Positions 21,332-34,089 of a stretch of 64,000 nt of DNA are shown here, piece by piece. The notes under the pieces were generated by a model. The model ran no database searches and was not told the DNA's origin. It saw nothing but the letters and a program-made list of their open reading frames with translations. The translations under genes were made by a program, and so were the position numbers. Location: assembly GCA_964017185.1 (NCBI GenBank), contig OZ024869.1, forward strand, positions 55,950,761 through 56,014,760. Direction: 5' to 3'. How positions within the stretch are numbered: position 1 is the first letter of the stretch; each line of letters starts with the position of its first letter. Origin of the DNA: Rugalucina vietnamica. Its lineage: Eukaryota > Mollusca > Bivalvia > Lucinida > Lucinidae.

Positions 21332-21454
21332 CCCCAGCAGGCACATGACGTTAGAATGACGTCATATCGACGTCGCATATCGACGTCGATGCGACGTCAC
21401 ATGACGTCATATCGACGTCGATATGACGTAATTCTGACGTCATGTGCCCGCTGT
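21332..21454. repeat. Second TGACGTCA palindrome
   Basis: Starts CCCCAGCAGGCACATGACGT and ends with the inverted GACGTCATGTGCCCGCTG. It is the same element as at 1390, with the same mix of TGACGTCA and TCGACGTCGA steps. It lies only 40 bp from a hairpin MITE (copy F), much as the first copy lies about 180 bp from copy B. Confidence 0.75.
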
Positions 21455-21493
21455 GATCAATTGGCAACCAGTGATGATGCCCAGGATAACGTG

Positions 21494-21766
21494 CATTACG
21501 AAAACGTGCCCATGCAATATACAGAGATATTTTCCAGCCGTAAAAATTGAAAATTTCACCAGATATGTTTTGATATTTTTAATATTTTTGCTTAAAACAT
21601 ACATTGTGGGTACACGTTAGAACCGCCTCGCTGGGGTTTTAACGAGTACCCACAATGTATGTGGATCAAAAATAAGAAAATTAGGTATACCCCTGCATAC
21701 CCCAGTTTTACTAAACAAAAGTGGGATTTAAGGGGTGTACATTACACGGACTGGTTTTCCTAATGT
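21494..21766. mobile_element. Hairpin MITE family, copy F
   Basis: Full-length copy with ends CATTACGAAAACGTGCCC and, inverted, CATTAGGAAAACCAGTCCG. The terminal repeats are about 25 bp and match at roughly three of four positions. The central hairpin is present (ATTGTGGGTACACGTTAGAA / TTTTAACGAGTACCCACAAT). Confidence 0.8.
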
Positions 21767-22757
21767 ATGTAACTGCGGCTTGACCGGATTCTGCACAAAT
21801 CAGGTTTAAAACTTTGTGTTACGGAGAGTATATGATCGTAAACTATATTTTCAACAAAGAATGTAGCACTGAGATCAGCTGATCCGTAACTCTATTTCCG
21901 CATGTTTGAAATTACATTTTTTTTTTGCGATAAAAACATTCGAAGGACGAAAAGTTTCAGCATCTCCCAAGCCTGTTCATATCGTAAATCAAATTTGACG
22001 TGTCATGTCACGCAGTGGGGAGATATATCAATCTTGCATTTGCATGACTTGAAAATTTGATTTCATATTTTCAAGAACCGCTTCTGATTGCGCATGTTTC
22101 CTCGTAGTTATATAATACAGCGTAATCGATGCCGACGCTTTTTAATAATCCAAGAAGTATTTGTTGCATGGATGCGCTGAGATAACGTTCTTATTCTATC
22201 TGCATGTGACAGCATGTGATTTAAGGTGATGGAACTTTTGAAAATAGAGTCAAACCGCGGAGAAACTGCTTTGGAAACAAAACAATTTTGTGCAATCTGT
22301 TTACGAGTAATTCTATACTCAAAGAAAACATTGCAATGCACGGAACCAAATAGTTATGGTTTTCAATAACTTAAAAGTCAAAACGTGTTTTGCGATTTTA
22401 TTGGAAATTTCGAAAAGAAATGTGCATCATTATTTTCAATATACGGACGAGGAATCTCATTAGAATGATTTAAATCCATTTGTAAATCTTAAAAGAAAAA
22501 GAGACAAAGGAATATCCAAGCGAGAACGGTTCGGAAGACTAGTTTATGAGGTAGTTTTAGAACTGATTATTTAAGAACTAGTCGGAACGTTTAATAACGC
22601 TCACAGAGCTTGTCGCGGGTGGATTAGATGCATTGTGTTCATAAATAATTTGATTTCTATCTTAAAGTGATTATACATTATTGTGATTTAACTCATTTAT
22701 AGCACACTTTAATCAAATCAAGAAACAGTTTAAACAAATCCTCTAAATCATAGCATC
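21767..22757. other. Presumed upstream region of the exon at 22758
   Basis: AT-rich, no repeat recognised. If the downstream exon is real, its promoter and 5' UTR lie here. I see no TATA box that I would defend. Confidence 0.4.
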
Positions 22758-23120
22758 ATGTTCGTCAGAAAAGGCACTATGATAAGAAAAGGAAGGGGGT
22801 CAGGGAGAAAGTCGGTTCGTAGAACGGGGGGAAGGGAAGCAAATGGATCAGCATCCCCCAGGAAGGTCACTATCCATGACGACCCTTCATCCACGGGGTC
22901 TGGGGTCTACAAACCGCCTCCGAGCCCAGACTTTCACTCGTCAAATTCATTCCGTATGCCCGAGAATGACTCATTCAGAGAAGAGGAGGAGCATTTGGAT
23001 TTGCGACAGATCAGGGTAGATAAGAAATCCAAAAAGGCAGACGACAAATACTCTTCTGTACTGGAGGAAAGATTGTATGATAACCAACTGAAGCCGTCAC
23101 CTGCACGCAGCATCGGAGTA
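22758..23120 (+). CDS. Probable first coding exon of an unrecognised gene
   Basis: 121 codons from an ATG to a strong donor (GGAGTA|GTAAGT at 23121), after which the frame soon stops. GC content is clearly higher than the flanks, as expected for coding sequence. The peptide has a basic start (MFVRKGTMIRKGRGSGRKSV), a Ser/Pro-rich stretch (SPRKVTIHDDPSSTGSG, YKPPPSPDF) and a charged segment (EEEEHLDLRQIRVDKKSKK). It looks like an intrinsically disordered cytoplasmic N-terminus with many potential Ser/Thr kinase sites, as in many channels, transporters or scaffold proteins. I do not recognise the family. No downstream exon was found in the window, so the first intron may be very long or exon matches are too short to see. 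Confidence 0.55.
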
Positions 23121-24089
23121 GTAAGTAATTGATTTACATGAAAACAACAACAACAATACGATGGTAGTTAACTTTTGAACTGGCCTTGAAATGTCAATTC
23201 CATTTTCAACTAAGTTCTGCCATGAAAATAACATTGCATTTTCGTAAAATGTGATAAGGTGCTAGCAAGAAGCTTATGAGACAGATTTGTCTAATATGCT
23301 CTTGGTGCTAGTCAAAACAAACATGGCGCCCTCAAGCTAAATGGATTTCCAGAGTAATGTTTTTTTAATTTCGATGCAAGTATGTTTTTGATCATGGGAT
23401 ATAATATGTACTGATGTCAAACGCTTCTGGCTTAATGATATTTGGCTTGTCTCTCGTGTGCACACAAAGAGTATGACCAAGAAATTAAACATAATATATT
23501 CATATGTGGAATGAAACAGCTGTACCACTAGGCATCCGCACTTCCGCGTATATTGTTTAATTCTTAAACGTAATGAAAAATATATAACACAATACAACAA
23601 ACATACATATACGACCAAAGCCAGAATTCAAAAGGCAAAACACACAAGTCACAAACATTTCAGTGATACGCCTTGACAAAGGTTATATATGGGCTTCTGT
23701 ACACATGAACACGAAACTTTATCTTATATAGCTAATTTAAATTGTTTTAATCCGATATAAAAGCTAACAAGACGTAACAAAACTTTTTAACGATCGCTAT
23801 GTCCGTATGTGACTTCAATAAAAATGATATTAAACTAATTTAATTTTAATTCAATCTTACTGGCGCACTCTACTTTATTTGATTAGAAGAGTCGATATTG
23901 TTTGCATGTACCAGCGCGCCATGATGATAGATATAATGCAAATTTGCATGGAAGAGTCTCAGTTTGTATTGTGGTGGAACGAATGTTTTAATTCGATTTA
24001 TTGCAAACACTTCCAGATTTACGAGGCGATTTTTGCGGCCGTATGTACAATCTTGAAACTGTTTTTTTTCCTATAACAACGTAAAAGGA
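23121..24089. other. Unassigned sequence after the exon, presumably intron
   Basis: AT-rich; no repeat or domain recognised. Confidence 0.45.
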
Positions 24090-24770
24090 AATTCATTTGA
24101 TTCATGTCTTTTTCGAATTATCTTTCCGCGTGAATATATGTTCCAGTAAAACGTATACGAAACTTTGTGCGATCTTACAGCCAAGTATACGAATATAAAT
24201 TATACTATAGTATACGAAACTTTGTGCGACCTTACAAGTGGAGTATAAAGTTGGGGTAACTTCGGTATAATCATGCTCCAATGATGTCAAAGCACTGCCA
24301 TTCCATGGTAATAGACTTCATCGTTATCTGTAGAAACCTGAGGCTAATATGAGCAATTCACAAGAAACATGACTTTTTGCCATTTCGACAAAGCCAGGCC
24401 CAAACTCTTTGCAGCCAAAGACCAACGGATACATACTTCCTTAGGATATGAGCAAGTTAGAAAGGATAGACATATAATACAAGTACTACCCACTGCATTG
24501 TATAGACATATAATACAAGTACTACCCACTGCATTTTATGTATACTTGCACACATGAATCTATGGACTGTTCTGTAGAATATGTGTCTTAAATTGCGTAC
24601 GCCACAATCTATACGCTGCTTATTTTCACCCATTATCGGCAACCACCCGAGGGTTATATAATCAATTGCTTGTTGTCATATTTGAAGCAATTATTTCTTC
24701 AATGTAATATGGAAAATTCTGAAGCGTTTATGCCCACGCACACCGTTATTTATTATATACAAAAATACCC
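24090..24770. repeat. Duplicated block, sister to 28500-28990 and 34090-34450
   Basis: Shared landmarks are TATACGAAACTTTGTGCGAT, CATTCCATGGTAATAG, CAGCTTATTTTC and CACCCGAGGGTTATA followed by AATCAATTG and TTGTTGTCAT. Within it, TATACGAAACTTTGTGCGA occurs twice. A 36-bp unit starting GACATATAATACAAGTACTA is repeated back to back at 24467-24538. Confidence 0.7.
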
Positions 24771-25081
24771 CTTGATACTACCTATTATCCGATGTAGTAC
24801 CTAAATCCGCAATCTAAACCTGAATGACAACCAGATTTTTTTTCTATTTAACTTAACAACTGTTTTTAGTGTCAATGGATTGTTTGTCGTCAAAGAAATC
24901 ATTATTAACAAGTTTTAATAACTGTTGTATCAAGGTCTGACATAGATAATGACAAAGTATAACGTCTTAAAAATTTTGGCGTGACGTCGTTTGGTGCGCC
25001 GTCAGAACGACACGTTTAAACATTTTTATCTTAATTGTTACGGTACTTTGCTCATTTTTGTTTTTTTTTTTAATAAAAACA

Positions 25082-25241
25082 TCATTACTTAAGTACCATG
25101 ATTTGATGGGTAGGATCACGTCTCGTAGCTGCGTCAGGAAAGGCCGGGACATACTTTACTTCGTTCTGTCTAATCCAGTCCTTCCTGACGCAGCAAGTCG
25201 ATGTGATCCGACTATTCAGATCAAGGTACTAAAGTAATAAT
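25082..25241. mobile_element. Small fold-back element, about 160 bp
   Basis: Left arm: CATTACTTAAGTACC, then GGATCACGTC and GCTGCGTCAGGAA. Right arm: the inverted TTCCTGACGCAGC, GATGTGATCC and GGTACTAAAGTAAT. The loop lies around 25150-25175. Noncoding, likely a MITE. Confidence 0.7.
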
Positions 25242-25315
25242 CTGTTATGTATCATGGTGTGGCATTGTTTTGCTGAATGATCCTGTCCAACGATAAAGTA
25301 TGTATTTTTAGCCAT

Positions 25316-26530
25316 TTTGATTTTTACCTCTCAATTATAATCATTCATTCTTTTTTCCTTGAATTGGCTTTTGGTGAGGATTGGTCATGATTCTGCTAAA
25401 GGTTTGGAATAAAGGTTAAATGCCAGATCTCAGTTCATTTAGGTTTGTGACCACTGATACATTTAACTTTACCAGAAATATTCGTCCTGGTTGAAACGTT
25501 TTTATAAAACTGGAATGAAATTTTAGTGGATCTTAGTGTATGAGCAGGAAGATTTGGCTCAGAAATGGCAAACCATTTTTTTTATTTTTCCGGTCCCTTC
25601 AATTCCCCGAGGGATAGTGATACTTGAGTGACAAAATTATTTGTTTTGTACGCCATTCCAAGACTTCGTGTAACGATGGAATTTTCATTCGTCAGATTTC
25701 TGTTTCATTGACACTTACAATAGTTTGGAGATGATGGGCAGTAATTCAAGTAAAGCTTACAGATCTTTAAATGATAATTGATTCATTATTGGTGACACGA
25801 CGTCTGATTATATTGATTGTGTTGATCCAATAAGACTGCAAGCAGTGTTGATACCATTTATTGCCGGTAGAAAAAGAGCATTGTCAGTTCCTATGAACTT
25901 ACATATTCACGGTCATCAATCAGTCTCATGAATTGTGACCTAGTGTTACAGGCACTTTTAAGTTTTCTTAGACTGAAGCAACCATTTTACAATGGACTAT
26001 GGTATATGCACAATATAATTGCCATGGTACTATATTGCTTGCAAACAGTTTTTTTTTTCTGAAACAGGATAAAACGATTGATGTTATGCAATGTTATAAG
26101 TCGATACATATTGTATATACAAATAGATATTTTTGGAATGAAGACAACGCTTCTAGGTTTGGTCACATGACAATGCTTTTTTCCACAATGTTTAAAACGT
26201 TTGACAAGCAATCTGCTTTGATCCTTTGCTCCAGAACATCAGTGATGTTGTTCGGCGCCCGGAGATCTCCATCACCGGACAGTATGTTCCCTCAGTATAA
26301 GTACCTCCTTGTCGATTCAGTTTCCACCTCGGTGTTTGGAATGGGAGTATCCTTCATTGTGCCATTTCCTGATCATTATCTACTTTTACCTTTTGATAAC
26401 GGGTTAATTCCGCAATGATCAAAACTACGATGAATATGACATTACTCATTTTTGAAGTTGTCAACATTATCTGAATGGCATTGGAAATCGCCATTGCAAT
26501 CTCACGAACGTGCGAAAATGCTTAAATGCA
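25316..26530 (+). repeat. Segmental duplication unit, copy 1
   Basis: About 1.1 kb that recurs directly downstream (26559-28156) and in pieces at 35325-37620. Shared strings include TTTACCAGAAATATTCGTCC, GATTCATTATTGGTGACACG, TTGATCCAATAAGACTGCAA, ACATCAGTGATGTTGTTCGG and ATTATCTGAATGGCATTGG. A 139-codon frame at 25999-26418 is not kept open in the other copies, so I do not call it a gene. Confidence 0.8.
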
Positions 26531-26558
26531 AATTGTAAATCGGTCGCAAGTTACAAAG

Positions 26559-28156
26559 AGATCTCAGTTCATCTTATTTTGTGACCACTGAGGCATTTAT
26601 CTTTACCAGAAATATTCGTCCTGGTTGAAGTGTTTTAATAAAACTGGAATGAACTTTCCGGGTGGATCTTAGTGTATGAGCTCAGAAATGGCAAATCGTT
26701 TGTTTTTTTTTCCGGTCCCTTCAATTTCTTGAGGGACAGTGCTACTTGAGCGACAAAATTATTTGGTTTGTACGCCATTCCATCGCGACATCGTATCGCG
26801 ATGGAATTTTCAATCGTCAGATTTCTGTTTCATTGACAGTTACAATAGTTTGGAGAAGATAGGCAGCTATTCTAGTAAAGCTTACAGATCTTTTAATGAT
26901 AATTGATTCATTATTGGTGACACGACGTCTAATTTCCATAAGAACTACGCTGATTATATTGATTGTGTTGATCCAATAAGACTGCAAACAGTGTTGATAC
27001 CATTTATTGCCGGTAGAAAAGAAATGAGCATTGTCAGTTCCTATGAACTTACATATTCACGGTCAACATACAGTCTCATGATTAGTGACCTTAGTGTTAC
27101 AGACACTTTTAAGTTTTCTTAGACTGAAGCAACCATTTTACAACGGACTATGGTATGCAGGCAATAAAATTGCCATGGTACAATATTGCTTGCAAACGCA
27201 TTTTATTTCTGAAATAGGATAAAACGATTGATGTTATGCAATGCTATAAGTCGATACAGATTGTATATACAAATAAATATTTTTGGAACGAAGAAAACGA
27301 TGTGAAACGATTTTTCCGTTACTTCTAGGTTTGGTCACATGACAATGCTTATATCTACAATATATATAACGTTTGATAAGCAACCTGCTTTAATTGCACG
27401 TCGGCAGATCGAACTATGATGGCCCCGACTTAAAGATATTGTTTTTAATGGGTTGCGGTCGGGGCTTCTTGTCTGTTGCTTGGCCCACCAAGGTTCAACT
27501 GGTGTTTTTCTTTTGCTTCAGAATATCAGTGATGTTGTTTGGCACCCGGAGATCTCCACCACCGGGCAGCTTATTGTATCTGTGAGTCCTCGTTTTTGAT
27601 TCATCACGGTGTTTATTATGATTTACTACTTTGTCCTTGATGATTCATTGACTAATTAGAGATTTACCACGAAGACCAAACAGCTAAATAATGTGAACCA
27701 CGGTGAGGTTATGGCCATGTAAAATTGAATTAAGCCCGCCAGTAATTTATATTACTGTTCGTTCCAAGGCGATGCTTCTGTTGTGGCTCTAATTGTTTCA
27801 TGTTTTGGTGTTGAATATTTGTGCTGTTTGCACCTTATGTACGTTTTCATATATTCAGTTGAGTTTGGGTAGCTGAGTGGCCGCCTTTTGGGAAATAGCT
27901 GCTCTCTCCGCTTAATGTACGATAATGTTCCTTTAGTATAAGTACCTTATTGATGATTCAGTTTTTCCCACCTCGGTGTTTGAAAATGGGAGTTTCTTTC
28001 TGATTGTGCAATTTCCTGATCATTGTCTACTTTTACCTTTTGATAATTGGCAATGTTCAAAACTACGATGAGTATGACCATACTCATTTTTGAAGTTGTC
28101 AGCATTATCTGAATGGCATTGGAAATCGCCATTGCAATCTCACAAACGTGCGAAAA
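26559..28156 (+). repeat. Segmental duplication unit, copy 2, with an insertion
   Basis: Direct repeat of 25425-26530. It is longer because about 0.5 kb of extra sequence lies in 27385-27930, including a G/C-rich passage (GATGGCCCCGACTTAAAG and GGTTGCGGTCGGGGCTTC) and a stretch that recurs inverted at 29960-30400. Ends in the shared ATCGCCATTGCAATCTCACA. Confidence 0.75.
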
Positions 28157-28159
28157 TCA

Positions 28160-28990
28160 TACGTTATTAATCAAGTAGTCGTTAGTCAGCTTCCCTGTCT
28201 GATGATAGATTTCTATAATTATCTTAATTAAAATTTTGAGTTGACTTGGTACAAATATGGGATCAAAAATAAATGTTTTCGATTCACGTGACTTTTTGAC
28301 ATAACGGAGGAAAAATAAATATATACTGGTCAAAATTGCAACAAAGCCGCTCAAACCTTGCCAACGTGAATACATATTCAACATAATAAGTGAAGTAGAA
28401 AAAGAAATCCAGTTTTATAAGTAATCTTATACCCCTGTAAAAAGAAAACACGAATCCCAATCTCTATGAACAAGTATACGATTTTAGTTCCATAAACTAG
28501 ATGCAAGATAAGGGCTGAATTCATGTAATGGCGCTCTAGTAATGCAAATACATTGCATTTCCATGGTAATAGTTCCCCTCGTTATTATTCTCTATTAACC
28601 TATGGCTGCCACAAGAAACCACACCTTCAGAGTTTTGACTTGTTCAGATATAATGCCTGCTTAGGCAAAGATAGGCAGGTAATACTAGAAACTTCGAATA
28701 TCCTGGACACTAGACATACTATACTACCTCGGCATCGAACAGCATGTGTGTAAACCAGCAAACGTGGACTGCGTCTGGCCTGTAATGTTTGCATTTTGAG
28801 CTTGCTGCATTTGCGTACACCAGAATCCCTATGTTACGTATTTTCTCTTATTATCTGCCATTTTCTCTTATCATCTGCAATCACCCGAGGGTTATACAAT
28901 GTATAATCAATTGATTGTTGTCATATTTTCTAAGCAATCATTTCCTGAATATTATGGAAAATGTTTAAAGCGTACATTTCTACGCATAAG
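28160..28990 (+). repeat. Duplicated block, sister to 24290-24770 and 32740-32820
   Basis: 28185-28255 (CTGTCTGATGATAGATTTCT and GTTGACTTGGTACAAAT) matches 32750-32815. 28550-28990 (CATTTCCATGGTAATAG, CACCCGAGGGTTATA) matches 24290-24760 and 34310-34440. Coding content not recognised. Confidence 0.65.
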
Positions 28991-29179
28991 ATAACCTATC
29001 AGGTTGCCGACTTGTTCTGCTGACACATACTGCAGGACTTTAAAATGTGTGTTTTCCGTGTATTTTTCCGGACTTCTCATAACTCTTTTTCATTATTTCC
29101 TTATTGTGTCTTTGGAGGGGGGATGGAATGGCTTCTTACAGTGATGGGTGTTTGATTATCTATGCATAGGTTATGCACG

Positions 29180-29730
29180 TATTTGCCCCGATCATCGTGC
29201 GATTTTTCGGTCTGCCATTTTCCCTACGATTTTTAGACAGCGTGGGCTACGACGTATGTGTCTACAATTCATACGAGCATTGTACGATTTCTTGCTCGGG
29301 CTGTCGACGACATTATGAGTCAGAACCATATGGAGATTGTAGGGAAATGGCACGGGAAATCCGCACACTTTAAGTGGGAATGATACGGAGCCCGCGCGGT
29401 GTCCGTGAGGAGTCCCTACGATTTCTGACTGATCCCTTGCGGTCTCCGTACGATCGCCGTACAATTTTTGTCCCCAAATTACCATAAAAAATCGTGCGGT
29501 GACTGCACGATGATCGCAGGGTCTCCGTACGGCGATCGCACGACGTATCTACTGACTACGGTTTTAGGATTTTTAAAATTTGTAAAAGTGCAGACTGTTA
29601 CAAAATTGTTAGTGGCTACGGAGATCGTAGAAGGCCGTAGAATCGTAGGGACATGATATGGTCACCCTGCGGAGATCGCATGAAAATGCAATAAATGACA
29701 TCGTCCGATCATCGCAAGCTAATCGTAGGC
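29180..29730. repeat. CpG-rich patch of CGTACGATCG-like motifs
   Basis: Many short variants of TCGTACGAT / CGATCGCCGTAC / ACGATTT in both orientations, e.g. TCTCCGTACGATCGCCGTAC and TCTCCGTACGGCGATCGCAC. Dyad-symmetric CGATCG and CGTACG cores recur at irregular spacing. CpG density is far above the flanks. Probably a decayed transposable element or a cluster of protein-binding sites; no ORF is credible. Confidence 0.7.
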
Positions 29731-29889
29731 AAAATGTAACAGAGGCATAATTACAAGTCGCAGATTCATCGAATGTTATCTCTGTCACTTTATGAAGTTG
29801 TATAATTATGCAATTTCTCTTTGTTTTGCCTTCCGAAGTCAATCCGTTGAGTACTGATGTAGATGTAAATTATGTCCTGTTGCACTTTT

Positions 29890-30570
29890 TCATTAACAGA
29901 AATTTCCCACTCCAAAAAACCGAGGCGGGAAAAAACCAAAGTAACAATAAGGTACTTATATCATGAAAACATTTCGTAAGCCGAATGAGCAGCTATTTTC
30001 CCAATAGGTGGCCACTCAGTTACCTAAACTTAACTAAAAATATGATAACATACATAAGGCGCCAACAGCACAAAAATTTTAAACACCAAAATATAAAACA
30101 ATAAGAACCACCACAGAAGTATCGCCTTGGAACGATCTGTAATATAAAATTACTGGCGGGCTTAAACCGGTTTTACAGATACCTATCCTCACCCTCAGCT
30201 TCTGCAGTGGTTCAAAACATTTAGTTAGTTGTTCGGTCCTCGTGGTGAATCTCTAACTACTCAATGAATCATCATGGACGAACAAATAAATCATGATATA
30301 TTTCATGATGAATCAAAAACGAGGACACATATTGAGTATACTGCCTGACGATGGAGATCCCTGGGCGCCCAATAACTTACTAACTCCGGAGCAAAAGCAA
30401 AACACCAGTTGAACCCGGTAAAACCGGTTTAAGCCGCTCCCAGTTATTTATAACTGAACGTTCCAATGCGATACTACTGTTATGGTTATCTAAGTTATTC
30501 CAATTACGAGTTTCATGTTGCATGGCTTTGTGGCCACCCGGATATAATATAGCTGTTTACTTAGCCCTCT
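29890..30570. repeat. Inverted copy of 27470-27900 followed by a partial forward copy
   Basis: Reversed, 29960-30400 matches copy 2 of the segmental unit (GGAGATC, CGCCTTGGAACG, ACTGGCGGGCTTA). From about 30430 the same sequence resumes in forward orientation (AAGCCGCTCCCAGTTATTTA). The turning points carry CTTAAACCGGTTTTAC at 30160 and GTAAAACCGGTTTAAG at 30418, themselves inverted repeats. Confidence 0.65.
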
Positions 30571-33066
30571 GTATGAGTGCAAATGTCTGTACGAGATATT
30601 GCCGTTATCTACGTCATCAAATGACAACCACTTGGTAACATTCGAAATAATGTGTGGTTGTGTTGAAATTCAGTTTACCATTTAGAAAATGCCAATTTTA
30701 AACAGTAAATGTGTCACTAAAATGAGTTATTCCCCAATGAGTCGTCGAGATCATATGTATACTCAGAGGAAAAAGTTTAGTCAGTAACTTTGACAAGCCT
30801 GATTACTAACATACGCTGCTGCTTACCTTAGATGTCCCCCTTTATTTCATTTACAAAGTCAGTTTTTCTTATTTTGAAAAGAAAATCCACATGTTGTCAA
30901 TTTCGACAGAATTATTGGCTTTTTTCGTAAAACATCATTTTTTGCAATTACTCGATAAACGATAAAATCGGCGCATTGATTAATAGCGCTTTCTGATAGG
31001 GGTTGTTGCCAGTGACAAAAATCCGAGAAAAAATATTTTCAAAATTCAGCCTCAGTCTCGAGAAATAACAAGTAAATTATTCACTATTTTAGATGACATC
31101 CCTTTCATTTAAAAATAGAACGAAAATTGGTGTATGCAATCTGGCAAAACAACATGCGATATTTCTCTCTTTTTCGTTCGAAATGTTAGGTTTTATTTAT
31201 GGTTTCAGTCTGGAAATTTAAATCCCAAATAATCAAGGGATTAAAGAAAGTTATAAGAGGCCACTTTTCAAACTCATTTTTGTTTTCTGAGCCATGTTTA
31301 AAATTGCATGATTTTTTGCCTAAAGTATCTTTCAAGTAAGTAAAGTTGCAAAGTGTTAAGAAATAACTTTCTTTCTCTAAACTTTTTTTTGGTGTAAAAG
31401 TGCATGTAATCAATGTTTTTATATATAAAAAATGGTTAAAGCACAGAATTTATTGAAATAAAGGAACGGGTGTAATCATAGGGGCCCTTCCAGGTTGGAA
31501 AAACATTAATCGAATTTTCTCCACTGGTTGATTTTTATGCATTTTTATTTTTATTCGCTATTTTCGAGATTTTAGGAAATTCAACAATGCGCTTCTTAAA
31601 CATGATAATCCATGTAAAATTCACTTCGTGAGGCGTGGAAATGAGGATATATATCTAGAAAGAGCTGTAATAAACGATTTTTTAGGTCAAACAGGTCACG
31701 TCCGCCGCACACTTCTGGTTTCAATGCCAATTTTTAACCAACAAAATGACAAAATCTGTTTTTGGAGTGGGAATCTTTTTCTGATTGCGCCTTTTCCTGA
31801 TTTTGCCTACTTGTACCTTTTAATTTGATGTTAATAAAGTGTAACGTTTTGAAATGAGGGTGCCTTTACTCATGCTTCGACTGTGTGAGAAGTATCTCGC
31901 ATTTTGGAGTTAGACATTGGTTTATTCATATGATCATAAATTTCCATTGATCGTATTTTACTTTCTGAACTAGAAGAAAAAATATATTTAAGGCGGCCTC
32001 TTATAACTTTCTTTCAGAGTATAGCGATTTAAACAGTCCCAATGGGATTTTACATGTATTTTCAGTGACTGAACTTTTGTCGCTGAACATATTAATAAAT
32101 ACATGCATGCAGGCAAGTAGGAATGACACGGTTCACTAAATGACATGCAGCTGCAAACAGAATACTAATTTTTCAAAAAAATAATTCGGACAGCAGAATT
32201 TATTCAAAGATATATCCACACAATTATCATTATTATTTTTGGCGATAAATTAAATGTACTGATTGATGGAACGTCTGCTGTCTGTTTTGTTACATACGTT
32301 ACCATTTAATTAATATTGTACTGAGTAATACAGATTTTATCTAGCTTATTTTCATTTATTGGCTTATTTTGTTATTGTTTTAACAATATACCAAATGTTT
32401 ATATTATTTCGATTCTCAAGAAAGCGGCAATATGTCACGTAGGTAACGCATTCAAAAGACCACCACGTCCAAACGCCCCAAACGGCGAGAGTGCAAGTGT
32501 CATTTTGAAGGGTATTGAATAGGCTTTCATTACCTATAAAAATCCCCAGCATGGGGTGCACCAGGGTATATTGGCTCCTCAGAGTTTAATCTTATTCAAT
32601 ACTTAGCAATGTTCAAAACCACGATGAATATGACAACAGGATGCTTTTTTGAGGCAGTTTGAAAATCATATTATCAGGATGGAATCGTTACTTAAACCTC
32701 AAAAGAATGTACAACAGTTCTATGTCATTAAAAAGTTAGAACTTATTCAGCTTCGCTGTCTGATGTACATTTCTATAACTGTCTGAATTAAAATTTAAAG
32801 TTGACTTGGTACAAATTAAATTTGCAACATGTTACTTTTAACACGATGTCATAATTTGGATGGACATATACAAAACACGGAATCTTTCAGGAATGTTGTC
32901 ACGCCAATAACGACGCACATGGTTTCATAACAGCTTTTTAACAGCCTTATATAATATACAGACATGGCACAGGAGTGAAGTGGGCTAAAATACAAACTAT
33001 TCGATTCATGCGAATCTTTGACATATGAAAACTAATAAGCGAATTACTGGTGGTCGAAATTGCAAC
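30571..33066. other. AT-rich mosaic, no gene seen
   Basis: 30760-30965 is a diverged copy of 1980-2175. 32610-32820 resembles 28050-28260. 32900-32970 (ACGCACATGGTTTCATAACAG) resembles 35165-35230 and 38885-38950. The rest (30970-32600) shows only chance frames. Confidence 0.55.
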
Positions 33067-33292
33067 CATCACGAAAACAAGTTCGTGTAATGTATACCCC
33101 CTTGAACCCCACTTTTATTTGGCAAAACTTGGGACTGAAGGGGTATACCTATGTTTCTTATTTTTGTTCCGAAACATAGATTGTGGGTACTCATTAGAAC
33201 CGCCTCGCAATATCACAAATTTTCTACTGAAAGTTTTCAATTTTTTAGAATTTAAACAATCTCTGTATATCACATGGGAATGTTTTCATAAT
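33067..33292. mobile_element. Hairpin MITE family, copy G (internally deleted)
   Basis: Starts CATCACGAAAACAAGTTCG, then TATACCCCCTTGAACCCCAC, and keeps one hairpin arm (AACATAGATTGTGGGTACTC to ACCGCCTCG). The second arm is missing, as in copy E. It ends near CACATGGGAATGTTTTCATA. Confidence 0.75.
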
Positions 33293-33880
<588 letters not shown>

Positions 33881-34089
33881 AAAACGTATTTAAGCCAGAG
33901 CCTTTATATTGGGCTGAGGAATAGATCACTGGACTTACTTTTGAGAAGTCTTTGTAAAAATTTATATGAATTAATGAATTTTGAAATTTGATAGATTTAA
34001 CCACTTTTCGGTACTCAGCGATGATAAACTATGCCAGGTTATGCGCAACCGTTTATTTTGGGCATATTGCTTTACAAACATGCATTTCT

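Noticed and set aside
25999-26418. 139-codon plus-strand frame as a gene
   Set aside because: The duplicated copy at 27.1-27.6 kb does not keep the frame, and no domain is recognisable.
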